Source: Ferrimonas sediminicola (lineage in GTDB: Bacteria; Pseudomonadota; Gammaproteobacteria; Enterobacterales; Shewanellaceae). Taken from it: 64,000 bases of DNA. The position numbers and the translations under genes were made by a program. The stretch covers positions 124,001-188,000 of the forward strand of contig NZ_SWCI01000004.1 of the NCBI RefSeq assembly GCF_005116715.1, written 5' to 3'. The notes beneath the pieces were generated by a model, which worked only from the letters and a program-made list of their open reading frames with translations, did no database searches and had not been told where the DNA came from. This document shows positions 27,281 to 35,403 of the stretch, one piece after another (position 1 is the stretch's first letter; every line of letters begins with the position of its first letter).

Positions 27281-28156
27281 AACTCAGCCTTTATCGTGGT
27301 AATCAGTTGCAACCAAAGGAATAAGCCTCCTTGTTGCATATTCAATTCACCCATTAAAGCCAATCGGCATCTTTGATGGGCGCACACCATGCTTGGCATG
27401 CCCAATTTTTGGGCCACCAAAAGCAAAGTGAAAATTGTTCAGAAATCAGTTACCCAATCCCCGAGGCGAACTACAAAATCCAACGGCCGCGCTGATAACA
27501 ACGCCAAAAAGAAGACACCAAGATGTATTCATTAGGGAGCATTAAAGCTTCGCCGGTCTTACGACAAATGAATATACGGATGTAGACAGCTCTAAATAAG
27601 TATTCTCTAAACAATTCCGGGGAATAAATACACCCTGCCATATCTTGTCGTATCCAATGCCACTCCAAGCATCGAACTTAACAAGACATTAAAAAGTTAA
27701 TGCATTGTTTAACCCCATAAATTAGATTCAGAACTATTTTGTTTAACTTCTGAAAAAATAACAGCCCTGAATTCTAGTCGTGCGCGTAACAAAACGTCAA
27801 GACAACTGCATGCGCCATCCATTTCAATTCACATCAATTTCCATGTTGTGTGAGCGGAAGCACCATTTTTCGATAACAAAGTAAGCAGGAACTAGGGAAA
27901 AACAACAGCACGCAAACTCGCCCGCAACCATTGCGCAACCCGGAACGGCCAGGAAAAATGTTGCAAACATCTGAATATTAATCATAACTAGATAGGAAGA
28001 GGGGGGCGGGCGATAGAGCATACAGGTAATACCACCTCCTGTATGCCTACGACATCCCTCCTACTCTTGAGAGTCAGCCGAACCTGTGGGATTACACCAC
28101 GACCGGAGTGTCCCGTGAGTAACCCGCGCCGGCCATTCGCGGCCTCGGCGGAACCA
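27281..28156. other. Long AT-rich intergenic region
   Basis: About 940 bp lie between the barrel gene and the zinc-ribbon gene. The stretch from about 27290 to 28000 is visibly richer in A/T than any other part of the window. Short open frames on the minus strand at 27471-27668 and 27824-28021 lack ribosome binding sites and family resemblance. A GCCCAA-TTT-TTGGGC hairpin sits at 27400-27414 and a longer inverted repeat at 28018-28046. Promoters of the minus-strand barrel gene must lie at its left end. No RNA gene could be recognised. Confidence 0.6.
28018..28046. repeat. 9-bp inverted repeat GCATACAGG-N11-CCTGTATGC
   Basis: Perfect arms at 28018-28026 and 28038-28046. The centre itself contains GGTAATACC. 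No T run follows on either strand, so it is more likely an operator or structured leader than a terminator. Confidence 0.45.
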
Positions 28157-28185
28157 TTTAAGCCTTCACCCAGACAGGCTACACT
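28157..28185 (+). promoter_or_regulatory. Candidate promoter of the zinc-ribbon gene
   Basis: TTTAAG (28157-28162), 17-bp spacer and TACACT (28180-28185), 35 bp upstream of the ATG. Confidence 0.35.
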
Positions 28186-28220
28186 GACACACCCTTCCAA
28201 CCGAACTCGCCGGAAACCCT

Positions 28221-28472
28221 ATGGCCAGACCCAATCCGACGCTGCCCAGTCGCTCGGTAACCATCAGCTGCAACTACTGTCGCACCGAGTTGCTGCGCTA
28301 TCGCAAGGGGGGCAGCGGAGCCCTGGTGAAGTGCTTCCTGGAGAGGGTGACCGAGGATCACACCCAGTCGCCGGGGATCTGTCCCGGCTGTGGCCGTCAG
28401 TTCGCCCGACAAACCCTGATTCGCGGGGTACCGGCGTTGAAGATGGTGGGTGGCAAAGTAAGGGTCAGATAG
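28221..28472 (+). CDS. Small zinc-ribbon-like protein
   Basis: 83 residues, basic. Two cysteine pairs, CNYC (about 17-20) and CPGC (about 53-56), are spaced like a zinc ribbon, and Arg/Lys-rich segments flank them (CRTELLRYRKGG; CGRQFARQTLIRG). It is probably a nucleic-acid- or protein-binding ribbon; no named family is recognised. The ATG at 28221 has no strong Shine-Dalgarno (GGAAACCCT). The last 8 bp overlap the end of the convergent methyltransferase gene. Confidence 0.7.
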   Translation: MARPNPTLPSRSVTISCNYCRTELLRYRKGGSGALVKCFLERVTEDHTQSPGICPGCGRQFARQTLIRGVPALKMVGGKVRVR

Positions 28473-29655
28473 CCTGAGCGAGCCGGGCCTGAATCAACAG
28501 GTTGCGCGGGGTGGCGCTGCGCGGGCAAAACTCGGAGAGTGAAACCCGGTACCCCTGCTCCTGCAAGAACAGCACCCGGTCCAGTGCCAGCCAGATCTCC
28601 AGGGGGCGGCGGAACAGCTGACGGACGGTTTCCATCTGCTCCACCAGGCTCACCCTGGCCTCCCCTTCGGCCAGGTATTCCGTGGCCCGGCCCAGGTCCA
28701 GCGACAGCCCCTTGCGCTCACAGCCCCAGCGGCAGAACGCTTCAAATCCCTGATCCAGGACCGACTTCGGCACCGTCGGCAGGGGCAGATAGCCAGTGCC
28801 TCCCTGGTGACGCTGCAGTGAGTCAAACCCCAGCCGGAAGCCGAGCTCACGGCGGCGGCGGCGGCGCACCTGAGGGGGGGCAGTCACCGTCTCCTGCAGC
28901 GGCAGCTTCAGGTCCAGCTTGGTCAGCCGCAGCGCCGTCGCTCCGGCGGCGGCGCTGAGGGGACGATAGCGCTCCTGGGGGATCAGGTGGTAACAGCAAG
29001 GGGACAGGGAGAGTGCCAGGGTACGCCGCGCCGCGCCCTGGCGCAACAGCTCAAGATGCAGTTCCCCGCAGGCGTGCAGCGCCACCGCATGCTGCTCTCT
29101 CTCCAGCAGGGCCGCGCCCACCTCCCCGAGGGCGTCCCCCTGAACAAACCGCTGGGGCAGGCCCGCCTTCAGTGCCAGGCTCTGTCCCTGCTGGCACAGC
29201 GCCTGCTGCCACTCCAGGCTGGTGACCCTCCTGACAGACCCCGCGGCCAGGACCCGGCCCAGGTGCCCCTTGCCGGCACACCACTCCAGCCAGGAAAGGC
29301 CGGTCTCCTCCAAGGCAGAGGCAAAGGCGGTGATCTGTTGCCACTTTCGTCCGGGCACACCACTGCTCAGACGGGAAGACGCGTCGATCCTGCCCGGCTC
29401 GCAGGCCGGCAGGCGCACCAGGGAGGCGAACTCCGCCACGAAAGGCAGATAGGGGCTCAACCGGCGATGGAGGGCGGAGGCCTCCTGGCGAAGCGCCACC
29501 AAGGCTTCATCGGGCTGCGCCGACAGCCAGGCACAGAGCTCCGGTGCCCGCACGCGCCAGGGCAGGCTGAACTGCTCGAAGGGCACAAACTGCCACCAGG
29601 AGCGGGTCTCCAGCAGCAGGTCGGTCAGTCGGTGGAATCTCTGAAGGTGGTCCAT
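28465..29655 (-). CDS. SAM-dependent methyltransferase (PF13679-type)
   Basis: 396 residues from the ATG at 29655; the longest open frame starts at 29778 but would run into the preceding gene. The SAM-binding loop is LEWCAGKGHLG (about 123-133). Later motifs HACGELHLELLRQG and LSPCCYHLI match the methyltransferase_25 family, whose members have a conserved CCYH after the Rossmann core. The N-terminal 110 residues are helical and the C-terminal third is basic. The substrate is unknown; RNA or protein is plausible given the RRRRRR cluster. No obvious ribosome binding site precedes the ATG. Confidence 0.75.
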   Translation of the reverse strand: MDHLQRFHRLTDLLLETRSWWQFVPFEQFSLPWRVRAPELCAWLSAQPDEALVALRQEASALHRRLSPYLPFVAEFASLVRLPACEPGRIDASSRLSSGVPGRKWQQITAFASALEETGLSWLEWCAGKGHLGRVLAAGSVRRVTSLEWQQALCQQGQSLALKAGLPQRFVQGDALGEVGAALLEREQHAVALHACGELHLELLRQGAARRTLALSLSPCCYHLIPQERYRPLSAAAGATALRLTKLDLKLPLQETVTAPPQVRRRRRRELGFRLGFDSLQRHQGGTGYLPLPTVPKSVLDQGFEAFCRWGCERKGLSLDLGRATEYLAEGEARVSLVEQMETVRQLFRRPLEIWLALDRVLFLQEQGYRVSLSEFCPRSATPRNLLIQARLAQAI

Positions 29656-29717
29656 GGGGGCCCGGCTCGCTAAAAACTCGCCATTGTAGCCAAAGCCCCC
29701 AAAGCAGGGAAGGAGGA

Positions 29718-30089
29718 TCAGGCGGTGCCGAACCTCTGCTCCAGGTAGGCGATGATGTCCGAGGACTCCAGCATCCACTGGCTTCCCTGGTCACTTTCGA
29801 TCCTCAGGCAGGGCACCATCACCTTGCCGGCACTCTGCTCCAGCTCGGCCCGGTAGACAGGATGGCGGTTCACATCCCGGGTTTCGATGGGCAGGTTCAG
29901 ACGGTGCATGGCCCGGCGCACCTTGATGCAGAAGGGGCAGGCGTAGAACTGATAGAGGGAGAGGCTTTGCACTTCGCGGGCCACCCTGGCCTGCTCCTGG
30001 GAAGAGCGCTTCAGGGGAGAGGGGCGGGTCAGCCGGTCGCCCAGGGCGATGGTCCGTCCCAGCCCTTCACGTAGGATCTTTAACAGCAT
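29718..30089 (-). CDS. Glutaredoxin/GST-N-terminal-domain protein
   Basis: 123 residues. A basic amphipathic leader (1-40) is followed by a thioredoxin-fold domain with the redox motif CPFC (51-54) in LYQFYACPFCIKVRRAMHRLN. It continues with VPCLRI (cis-proline) and SSDIIAYLEQRF, the usual end of glutaredoxin-like or GST N-terminal domains. It probably reduces disulfides or glutathione mixed disulfides in the cytosol. The ATG at 30089 lies after AGGAACCCAAG. The methyltransferase gene follows 62 bp downstream on the same strand. Confidence 0.82.
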   Translation of the reverse strand: MLLKILREGLGRTIALGDRLTRPSPLKRSSQEQARVAREVQSLSLYQFYACPFCIKVRRAMHRLNLPIETRDVNRHPVYRAELEQSAGKVMVPCLRIESDQGSQWMLESSDIIAYLEQRFGTA

Positions 30090-30176
30090 CTTGGGTTCCT
30101 GTGGTGGTTGTGTGGCGCCATTGTACCTAAGACAGGCGAAAATGGGCAGAGATCACAAACCACCACTCAGGCGTGA

Positions 30177-30200
30177 AGCGGGCCGCGATTGCGGCCCGCT
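30177..30200 (-). terminator. Hairpin at the end of mscS, poor T tract
   Basis: AGCGGGCCGC-AATC-GCGGCCCGCT just past the mscS stop on the minus strand, followed by CTTCACG rather than a T run. Confidence 0.4.
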
Positions 30201-30202
30201 GA

Positions 30203-31036
30203 TTACTGATGTTCCGCCGGCGACCGGGCGGGCATCTGCTGCACATGCAGATCCAATTGAGGATAGGGGATGCCGATGCCGGCCTCATCCAGGGCAAGCT
30301 TGATGTTGGTCATCAACTGAAAGTGGGCTTTCCAGTAGTCGCCACTGTTGACCCAGGGACGCACCACAAAGTTGACACTGGAATCGGCCAGCTGTGACAC
30401 CTCAATGATTGGCGCAGGCGTCTTGAGCACGTACTCGCAGGCCTCGACGGTTTTGGCCAGCACCTCTCGGGTTTGGCGCAGATCGGCGTCATAGGAGACG
30501 CCGATCACCAGATCCACCCTGCGGGTCTCCTTGGCACTGTAGTTGACGATGACGCTGCTCATCACCGCCGCATTGGGGGCGATGATCTTCTTGTTGTCCG
30601 GCGTCACCAGGGTGGTGGAGAAGATGGAGATCTCTTCAACCACTCCGGCCACACCGGCCGCCTCGACGTAATCGCCCGCCTTGCAAGGGCGGAACACCAC
30701 CAGCAGCACACCGGCGGCAAAGTTGGACAACGACCCCTGCAGCGCCAGACCCACCGCCAGGCCTGCGGCACCGAGTACCGCCACCAAAGAGGCGGTCTGC
30801 ACCCCCAACTGGGCCAGCACCGCCACCAGGGTCACCGCCATGATCAGCACCGATACCATGGCGCCAATGAAGCTGACCGCGGTCTTCTCCACGTGGCGCT
30901 TGGTCATGACCGCTTCGACCACCTTGCGCAACAGCTTGCTGATCCAGCGACCCACGATGAAGATCACCAGGGCCATCACTATCTTCAATCCGTAAGCCAT
31001 CGCCAACTCAGGCAGTTGCTCCATCCAGGCTTCCAT
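30203..31036 (-). CDS. mscS: MscS-type small-conductance mechanosensitive channel
   Basis: 277 residues, the length of E. coli MscS. Three N-terminal helices span about 10-120. The pore-lining TM3 has the Gly/Ala pattern AVLGAAGLAVGLALQGSLSNFAAGVLLV. The beta domain (RPCKAGDYVEAAGVAGVVEEI; TPDNKKIIAPNAAV) and alpha/beta C-terminal domain follow. It is an inner-membrane emergency valve against hypo-osmotic shock. GGGAGAGTAGAGA precedes the ATG. It starts three bases after the stop of the OmpA-like gene, so the two are probably one transcript. Confidence 0.96.
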   Translation of the reverse strand: MEAWMEQLPELAMAYGLKIVMALVIFIVGRWISKLLRKVVEAVMTKRHVEKTAVSFIGAMVSVLIMAVTLVAVLAQLGVQTASLVAVLGAAGLAVGLALQGSLSNFAAGVLLVVFRPCKAGDYVEAAGVAGVVEEISIFSTTLVTPDNKKIIAPNAAVMSSVIVNYSAKETRRVDLVIGVSYDADLRQTREVLAKTVEACEYVLKTPAPIIEVSQLADSSVNFVVRPWVNSGDYWKAHFQLMTNIKLALDEAGIGIPYPQLDLHVQQMPARSPAEHQ

Positions 31037-31039
31037 TCT

Positions 31040-31549
31040 CTACTCTCCCTTGGTCAACTCTAGGGTTATCGGACTGGCCACCACCTCCACCCGGCGGCTG
31101 GCGGCCAACCCGTTTGGACTGTCCTTCAGCGGCTCGCGCTCCCCCAGGGCCTGGAGGCTGAGCCTGTCAGCGTCGACACCAAACTCCAGGGTCAGAACCC
31201 GGACTACCGCCTGGGCCCTGGCCCGCGACAGCACCAGGTTGGCGCCCTCCATCCCTCGCTCATCGGCATGACCCCTGATCAGCAGCTTCTGGCCCTGCCA
31301 CCCGGTCATCCAGCCGCGCAGCGCCCGCAACTGGCTCGGGCCCAGCCGCGCCGAGCCGCTATCAAACAGCAACACCACCCGGTCGGCGTGGTTTGCCTGA
31401 ACTGGGCAGCCATTGCTGCTGGCGAGGCTGGCTCGGGTCTCGGGGCAGGCGTCCTTACTGTCGGGCACACCGTCCCCATCCCGGTCGGCGGCGCCGGCGG
31501 GGGCGGCTAGCAACAAGGTACAGTACAAATATCTGATAATGAAAGTCAT
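31040..31549 (-). CDS. OmpA-domain periplasmic/envelope protein with TSP3-type repeat
   Basis: 169 residues from the ATG at 31549, preceded by GAGGAT; the open frame extends 15 codons further without a signal. Residues 1-20 form a signal peptide (MTFIIRYLYCTLLLAAPAGA). DRDGDGVPDSKDACPET is a calcium-binding thrombospondin-3-like repeat, as in OprF/OmpA linkers. The OmpA C-like domain (LFDSGSARLGPSQLRAL; GHADERGMEGANLVLSRARA) binds diaminopimelate in peptidoglycan. There is no barrel, so it is a soluble cell-wall-anchoring protein. It precedes mscS by three bases. Confidence 0.85.
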   Translation of the reverse strand: MTFIIRYLYCTLLLAAPAGAADRDGDGVPDSKDACPETRASLASSNGCPVQANHADRVVLLFDSGSARLGPSQLRALRGWMTGWQGQKLLIRGHADERGMEGANLVLSRARAQAVVRVLTLEFGVDADRLSLQALGEREPLKDSPNGLAASRRVEVVASPITLELTKGE

Positions 31550-31602
31550 ATCTAAATCCTCGCCCCATTCCAAAGATAGACCAGGGAGAAACAAAAAGCA
31601 GA

Positions 31603-32193
31603 TTAAAACAGCTGACCCTGGGTGGGACCGGTGCTGGGAAGGGCTGCCACCCGGAACGCCTCCAGGGCACCGGAGATCTCCCCACGCTGCAACCAGTTGC
31701 GGGCGCCGGCCCCCAACAGGGCCACCGGCATCCTATGGTGGTACTTACTCAGAGACGGGGTGGCACCACGGGTCACCAGCACTACGGCACCGTTGGGCAG
31801 GGATTGCGCCGGGGGCCACCACAGACCGGCAAAACTGAACAGTGGCGAGGGCGCTTCGAAGCGGTAGGGTCGCTTATGTGCCCCCTCCCGGCGCCACTCA
31901 AACCAGCCCGAAGCGGGGATCAGGCAGCGCCGATGCGCCAACGCCTGACGGAACATCGGCTTATCGGCCAAGGTTTCGCTGCGGGCATTGATCACCGGCC
32001 GTGACAGCCCAGAATGGGGCAAGCCCCACTGCATCCGCCTCAGGCACAGCTTGCCGTCGAACTCCAGCACCGCAGACACCAGCTGGCTGGGGCGGATCTC
32101 ATCGGCGGGCTCCAGGGCAAGGCGGCCCCCATCCATCCCCAGCTGCTCCCAGGATTCAAACCCCTCGCAGACCTGGAAGAAACGACCACACAC
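31603..32193 (-). CDS. yedK: SRAP-family abasic-site-binding protein (YedK/HMCES)
   Basis: 196 residues. It starts MCGRF: after Met removal Cys2 is the N-terminal nucleophile that forms a thiazolidine cross-link with abasic sites in single-stranded DNA. The other conserved active-site residues are present: Asn69 (VINARSET), Glu99 (SGWFEW) and the histidine before RMP (His153 in YHHRMPV). It protects abasic DNA during replication. It is preceded two bases upstream by the DUF924 gene. The C-terminus is shorter than in E. coli YedK (222). Confidence 0.93.
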   Translation of the reverse strand: MCGRFFQVCEGFESWEQLGMDGGRLALEPADEIRPSQLVSAVLEFDGKLCLRRMQWGLPHSGLSRPVINARSETLADKPMFRQALAHRRCLIPASGWFEWRREGAHKRPYRFEAPSPLFSFAGLWWPPAQSLPNGAVVLVTRGATPSLSKYHHRMPVALLGAGARNWLQRGEISGALEAFRVAALPSTGPTQGQLF

Positions 32194-32195
32194 GG

Positions 32196-32801
32196 CTACT
32201 GGCCAAACCTGGGGGCGCCATCGGCAAGGTACAGCGCCTCAGCGGCACTGTTTTGCCGCCCCAGCACCAGGTTCCTGTGGGGGAAGCGGCCGAAGCGCTC
32301 GATGATCTCCAGGTGCAGCTGTTGGAATTTCAGGGTGCCCTGAGCCTCGGTGAGCGCCCGTCCGTTCAGCCCCTGCAGCATCGACGTCAGCATCTGCACG
32401 CCCAGGCGCTGATCCTCCAGGGACTCCGAGTGCTGCAGCGGCATGTAGAAGAACTGCTTCTCCGACAGGCTCAGTGCCCTGTCCATCCCCCGGGCGATCC
32501 CCTGCTTGCACAGGACCACGGCCCGTTGATCTCCGGCAAACGCCTCGGCCCGGGCGCGGTAGAGGTTGCGGCTGAACTGATCCAGGAGGATGATCAGCGC
32601 CAGCCTCCCCCTGGGATCCTCGGCCCAGCCATCCAGTTCACCGGCCAGGGCCCGCTGGTGCAGTTCGCCGAAGTGGGTGCGGATCTCCTGGTCGATCACC
32701 TCACCGGCCCCAAACCACAACTTGCCCTTGGGTTCTTTGGGCAACCCCAGTTCCAGCTCCCCGAACCAGAAAAACAGCACCTGTTCGACCTCCGGATTCA
32801 T
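32196..32801 (-). CDS. DUF924 family protein
   Basis: 201 residues from the ATG at 32801, which has AGGAGG six bases upstream; an in-frame codon at 32855 has none. Signature segments are VLFFWFGE near the start, WFGAGEVIDQEI, DPRGRLALIILLDQFSRNLYR and FYMPLQHSESLEDQ. The fold is all-helical and TPR-like. Function is unknown. The stop lies two bases before the SRAP gene, which suggests co-expression and perhaps a stress link. Confidence 0.88.
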   Translation of the reverse strand: MNPEVEQVLFFWFGELELGLPKEPKGKLWFGAGEVIDQEIRTHFGELHQRALAGELDGWAEDPRGRLALIILLDQFSRNLYRARAEAFAGDQRAVVLCKQGIARGMDRALSLSEKQFFYMPLQHSESLEDQRLGVQMLTSMLQGLNGRALTEAQGTLKFQQLHLEIIERFGRFPHRNLVLGRQNSAAEALYLADGAPRFGQ

Positions 32802-32853
32802 CACGCCTCCTTGTTCAGCGACCACCGCCTGCGGGTGTTGCCGTGGCCAGGGC

Positions 32854-32881
32854 AAAAAACAGGCCGACTTTTCAGCCGGCC
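32854..32881 (-). terminator. Rho-independent terminator of the DUF4136 gene
   Basis: Minus strand: GGCCGGCT-GAAA-AGTCGGCC followed by TGTTTTTT, just past the stop. Confidence 0.85.
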
Positions 32882-32889
32882 CATCGACA

Positions 32890-33459
32890 TCACTTCTGTT
32901 TACCCGGTGGGTATCCCTCGAAGATGGCGGCCACCACCTTCTGCACCTGCTCGGTGCGCTTCTCCGGAGTCAGGTTCTTCCTCACCGTATCGGTGCCACT
33001 GCCTCGCCACAACAGTTGCTTGGTCTTGGCATCGATGATGTCCACGATCAGAGTCCCCTCCTTGTACTCCCGTACCCGGGTGTCGGCCTGCACACCGGTT
33101 CCCCAGTAGCCATGGCGGCTGTGGTAGTAGGGGTAGTAACCAAAGCTGGTGTAGAAAGTATCAACATCGATCTTCTTCTCTACCTGGGTCAGGTAGTTCA
33201 CCAGCACCTGGGCGTCGGAGGCAGGCACCTGAGACAGACCTGCGGCAGCCAACTGGCCGGTCAGGGCATTCCTAATGCGGCGATCATTGAGGCCATCCAT
33301 CTGATAGTTGGCGGAACCGCTGTCCGGGGTGGCTTCCACCCAGGCCCACTTGGTAAAGCCACCGAACGCCACCTTCTCATCATAATCGTACTCGGTACTG
33401 ACCGAGCTGCAGCCCGCCAGCGCCAGAATGCCAATCCAAAGTAACGCGCGCTTCAACAT
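32890..33459 (-). CDS. DUF4136 lipoprotein
   Basis: 189 residues. The signal peptide has the lipobox LAGC (Cys17). The mature part matches DUF4136: STEYDYDEKVAFGGFTKWAWV, IRNALTGQLAAAGL, DAQVLVNYLTQVEKK, a Tyr/His-rich stretch (YYPYYHSRHGYWG), and EGTLIVDIIDAKTKQLLWRGSGTD. It is an envelope lipoprotein of unknown role, probably attached to the outer membrane since Ser-Ser follows the cysteine. It is monocistronic with its own terminator. The ATG has only a weak purine stretch upstream. Confidence 0.88.
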   Translation of the reverse strand: MLKRALLWIGILALAGCSSVSTEYDYDEKVAFGGFTKWAWVEATPDSGSANYQMDGLNDRRIRNALTGQLAAAGLSQVPASDAQVLVNYLTQVEKKIDVDTFYTSFGYYPYYHSRHGYWGTGVQADTRVREYKEGTLIVDIIDAKTKQLLWRGSGTDTVRKNLTPEKRTEQVQKVVAAIFEGYPPGKQK

Positions 33460-33678
33460 AGTGGAACCCCTATCCGTTAATACACTGTTTAAGACCTTAA
33501 CACAGGGGTTCAGGTTCCCTAAAGCCCGACGCCCACCCTGGCCAGCCCGGGTTCAGCAAGGCGGTGTCATCCTGGGAAACTGGACCGAGACAACCCTTGG
33601 TCATTTTTTATGCTTACCTATATTTTTTAAATGGTTCATACGATAACTTAGGGGATGATTCCCATGGGAGGGCAGAAG

Positions 33679-34218
33679 ATGAAAATGCTGAAATACTGGT
33701 TTGTGGGGCTGGTGGCACTGCTGATGGGCTTTGGCGCCAGCGCGGCCTCCAAGCAGGAGATCGACGCCAAGGTCAAGGCCGCCCTGCAGCAGCTGTACAA
33801 GGAGACACCGGCGGCCAAGGAGCTGGTGGCCAAGGCCCAGGGAGTGCTGGTACTGCCCGAAGTGTACAAGGCGGGCTTCGGCATTGGCGGTGAATATGGC
33901 GAGGGCGCGCTGCTGATCAATGGCGGGACCGCCGACTACTACGCCACCGCCGCCGCCTCAATCGGCCTGCAGGTGGGCGCCCAGGTAAAGAGCCAGGTGG
34001 TGCTGTTCATGACCTCTGAGGCACTGAACAACTTCCGCAACAGCCAGGGCTGGAAGGCGGGTGTGGATGGCTCGGTGGCCGTGGCAACCCTGGGGGCCGG
34101 GGGCACCTTCGACAGCAACACCCTCAGACAGCCCATCATCGGCTTCATCTTCTCCAACAAGGGGCTGATGTACAACCTGACCTTCGAGGGCTCCAAGTTC
34201 ACCAAGATCGACCGCTAG
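33679..34218 (+). CDS. SYLF/YSC84 lipid-binding-domain protein
   Basis: 179 residues from the ATG at 33679, which has GGGAGGGCAG upstream; an ATG at 33655 is in frame but lacks a site. The signal peptide (about 1-23) ends GFGASA. The domain has AAKELVAKAQGVLVLPEVYKAGFGIGGEYGEGALL, followed by a Gly-rich core (VDGSVAVATLGAGGTFDS) and IIGFIFSNKGLMYNLTFEGSKFTKI. SYLF proteins bind phosphoinositides in eukaryotes; bacterial ones are exported and of unclear role. It is convergent with the Spo0M gene. Confidence 0.88.
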   Translation: MKMLKYWFVGLVALLMGFGASAASKQEIDAKVKAALQQLYKETPAAKELVAKAQGVLVLPEVYKAGFGIGGEYGEGALLINGGTADYYATAAASIGLQVGAQVKSQVVLFMTSEALNNFRNSQGWKAGVDGSVAVATLGAGGTFDSNTLRQPIIGFIFSNKGLMYNLTFEGSKFTKIDR

Positions 34219-34230
34219 AGAGGGTTCGAC

Positions 34231-34992
34231 TCAGTCCACCAACAGCTGTTCAATGTGCTGCTGCAGGTTCTCCACCAGTTCCGGGGTGAGCCTGCGGCGT
34301 TGACGGTCGCCACTCTCCTCCAGGATGCGGCTCACCGCCGCCGCCATGCCTCGGCCGGTACGGGTCGCCTCGGCATGCAGGTAGAGCCCACCCTCCGCCG
34401 GCACGATGGCCAGCTCCATCTCCTCGATGCGCCCCTCAAACGGCCCCTCCCCCACATGGTAGTGAAACATCTGCAGATAGGGGGCCGAGACCCGCGCCAT
34501 CGACGATACCGCCTCGGTATGCACCAGGTCCTGGACAAACCCCAGCCTGGTCATCGCCACCAGCAGCTCTGCCACCAGAGGCTGAGGCACCACCTCCAAA
34601 ACATCCTCATCGCTGGGATCCCGCGCCTGGCGGATATCCAGCCCGGTGGAGAGCCACACCTGGGTCTTCCCCATAGTCAGGGGGGTAAACTCCGGCAGTT
34701 GAAACGCGATGGGGATCTCCAGCTCCTCACGGGCGCCTACGGTCAGGCCCACCGGCAGCTGAAAATGGGCCAGCTCCACCTCCTGGGTCTGCACATGACT
34801 GTCCTCCCGTTGCTGATAGCGACAGTGCAGAGCAAAGTAGACCCCGTGGATATGCTGGCCAATGGCGCCCCCCTTGACCAGTACCCGGGCGGCCACCCGC
34901 TGCCCGGGGACAAAACGATCGGCGTCCAGCAGGGTATCCACCTGACAGGAGCCCATGCCAAGAGAGGAGATCAGTCTGTTGTACAGGGACAT
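34231..34992 (-). CDS. Spo0M/SpoOM-family protein
   Basis: 253 residues, with an arrestin-like beta-sandwich N-terminal half: SCQVDTLLDADRFVPGQRVAARVLVKGG, EELEIPIAFQLPEFTPLT and VWLSTGLDIRQARDPSDEDVLEV are Spo0M hallmarks. A C-terminal helical region follows. Bacillus Spo0M affects sporulation; the role in Gram-negative bacteria is unknown. It is cytoplasmic, with no signal peptide. The gene is divergent from yciH with about 70 bp between. Confidence 0.88.
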   Translation of the reverse strand: MSLYNRLISSLGMGSCQVDTLLDADRFVPGQRVAARVLVKGGAIGQHIHGVYFALHCRYQQREDSHVQTQEVELAHFQLPVGLTVGAREELEIPIAFQLPEFTPLTMGKTQVWLSTGLDIRQARDPSDEDVLEVVPQPLVAELLVAMTRLGFVQDLVHTEAVSSMARVSAPYLQMFHYHVGEGPFEGRIEEMELAIVPAEGGLYLHAEATRTGRGMAAAVSRILEESGDRQRRRLTPELVENLQQHIEQLLVD

Positions 34993-35063
34993 CGACGCGG
35001 ATTTTCCTTTTTCTTGTGTGATTTTGGTAAACTGGCAGGCCCATACCTGATAAGCCGCAAGAT

Positions 35064-35393
35064 ATGATCTCTAATCAAGACTCGCAACTGGTATATAGCA
35101 CCGACCAGGGGCGCATAACCCAGGAAGAGACACAACCCCAGCCGCCACAGGGCGATGGCTGGGTTCGCATCCACCTGGACCGAAAGGGCCGCAAAGGCAA
35201 GGGAATGATGGTAGTAAAGGGGCTAGGCTTAGAGGACAAGAAGCTGAAGAAGCTGGCTGCCACCCTGAAGAAGAAGATGGGGGTCGGCGGTGCCGTCAAG
35301 GAGTTCGATATCGAGATCCAGGGCGACAAGCGCGACCAGCTCAAGCAGCTGCTGGAGCAACAGGGCTTCAAGGTCAAGTTGGCTGGAGGTTAA
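35064..35393 (+). CDS. yciH: YciH, SUI1/eIF1-like translation factor
   Basis: 109 residues. The C-terminal SUI1 domain has KGMMVVKGLGLEDKKLKKLAATLKKKMGVGGAVK and IEIQGDKRDQLKQLLEQQGFKVK, the eIF1 fold. In E. coli YciH binds the small ribosomal subunit and affects initiation fidelity, mainly under stress. The N-terminal 30 residues are acidic and Gln-rich. It is followed by yqgE after 10 bp, probably in one transcript with yqgE-ruvX, which is not the E. coli arrangement. Confidence 0.93.
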   Translation: MISNQDSQLVYSTDQGRITQEETQPQPPQGDGWVRIHLDRKGRKGKGMMVVKGLGLEDKKLKKLAATLKKKMGVGGAVKEFDIEIQGDKRDQLKQLLEQQGFKVKLAGG

Positions 35394-35403
35394 GGAGTTA
35401 CCC

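Noticed and set aside
27400-27414. GCCCAA-TTT-TTGGGC hairpin as a terminator
   Set aside because: Short stem, no T run on either strand, and no gene ends close by.
27860-27960. Possible cyclic-di-GMP (GEMM) riboswitch suggested by ACGCAAAC-like bases
   Set aside because: The conserved GEMM core and tetraloop/receptor pattern are not present in order.
27824-28021. 65-codon hydrophobic frame in the AT-rich region
   Set aside because: No Shine-Dalgarno before any of its Met codons and no protein-like periodicity beyond an AT-rich hydrophobic bias.
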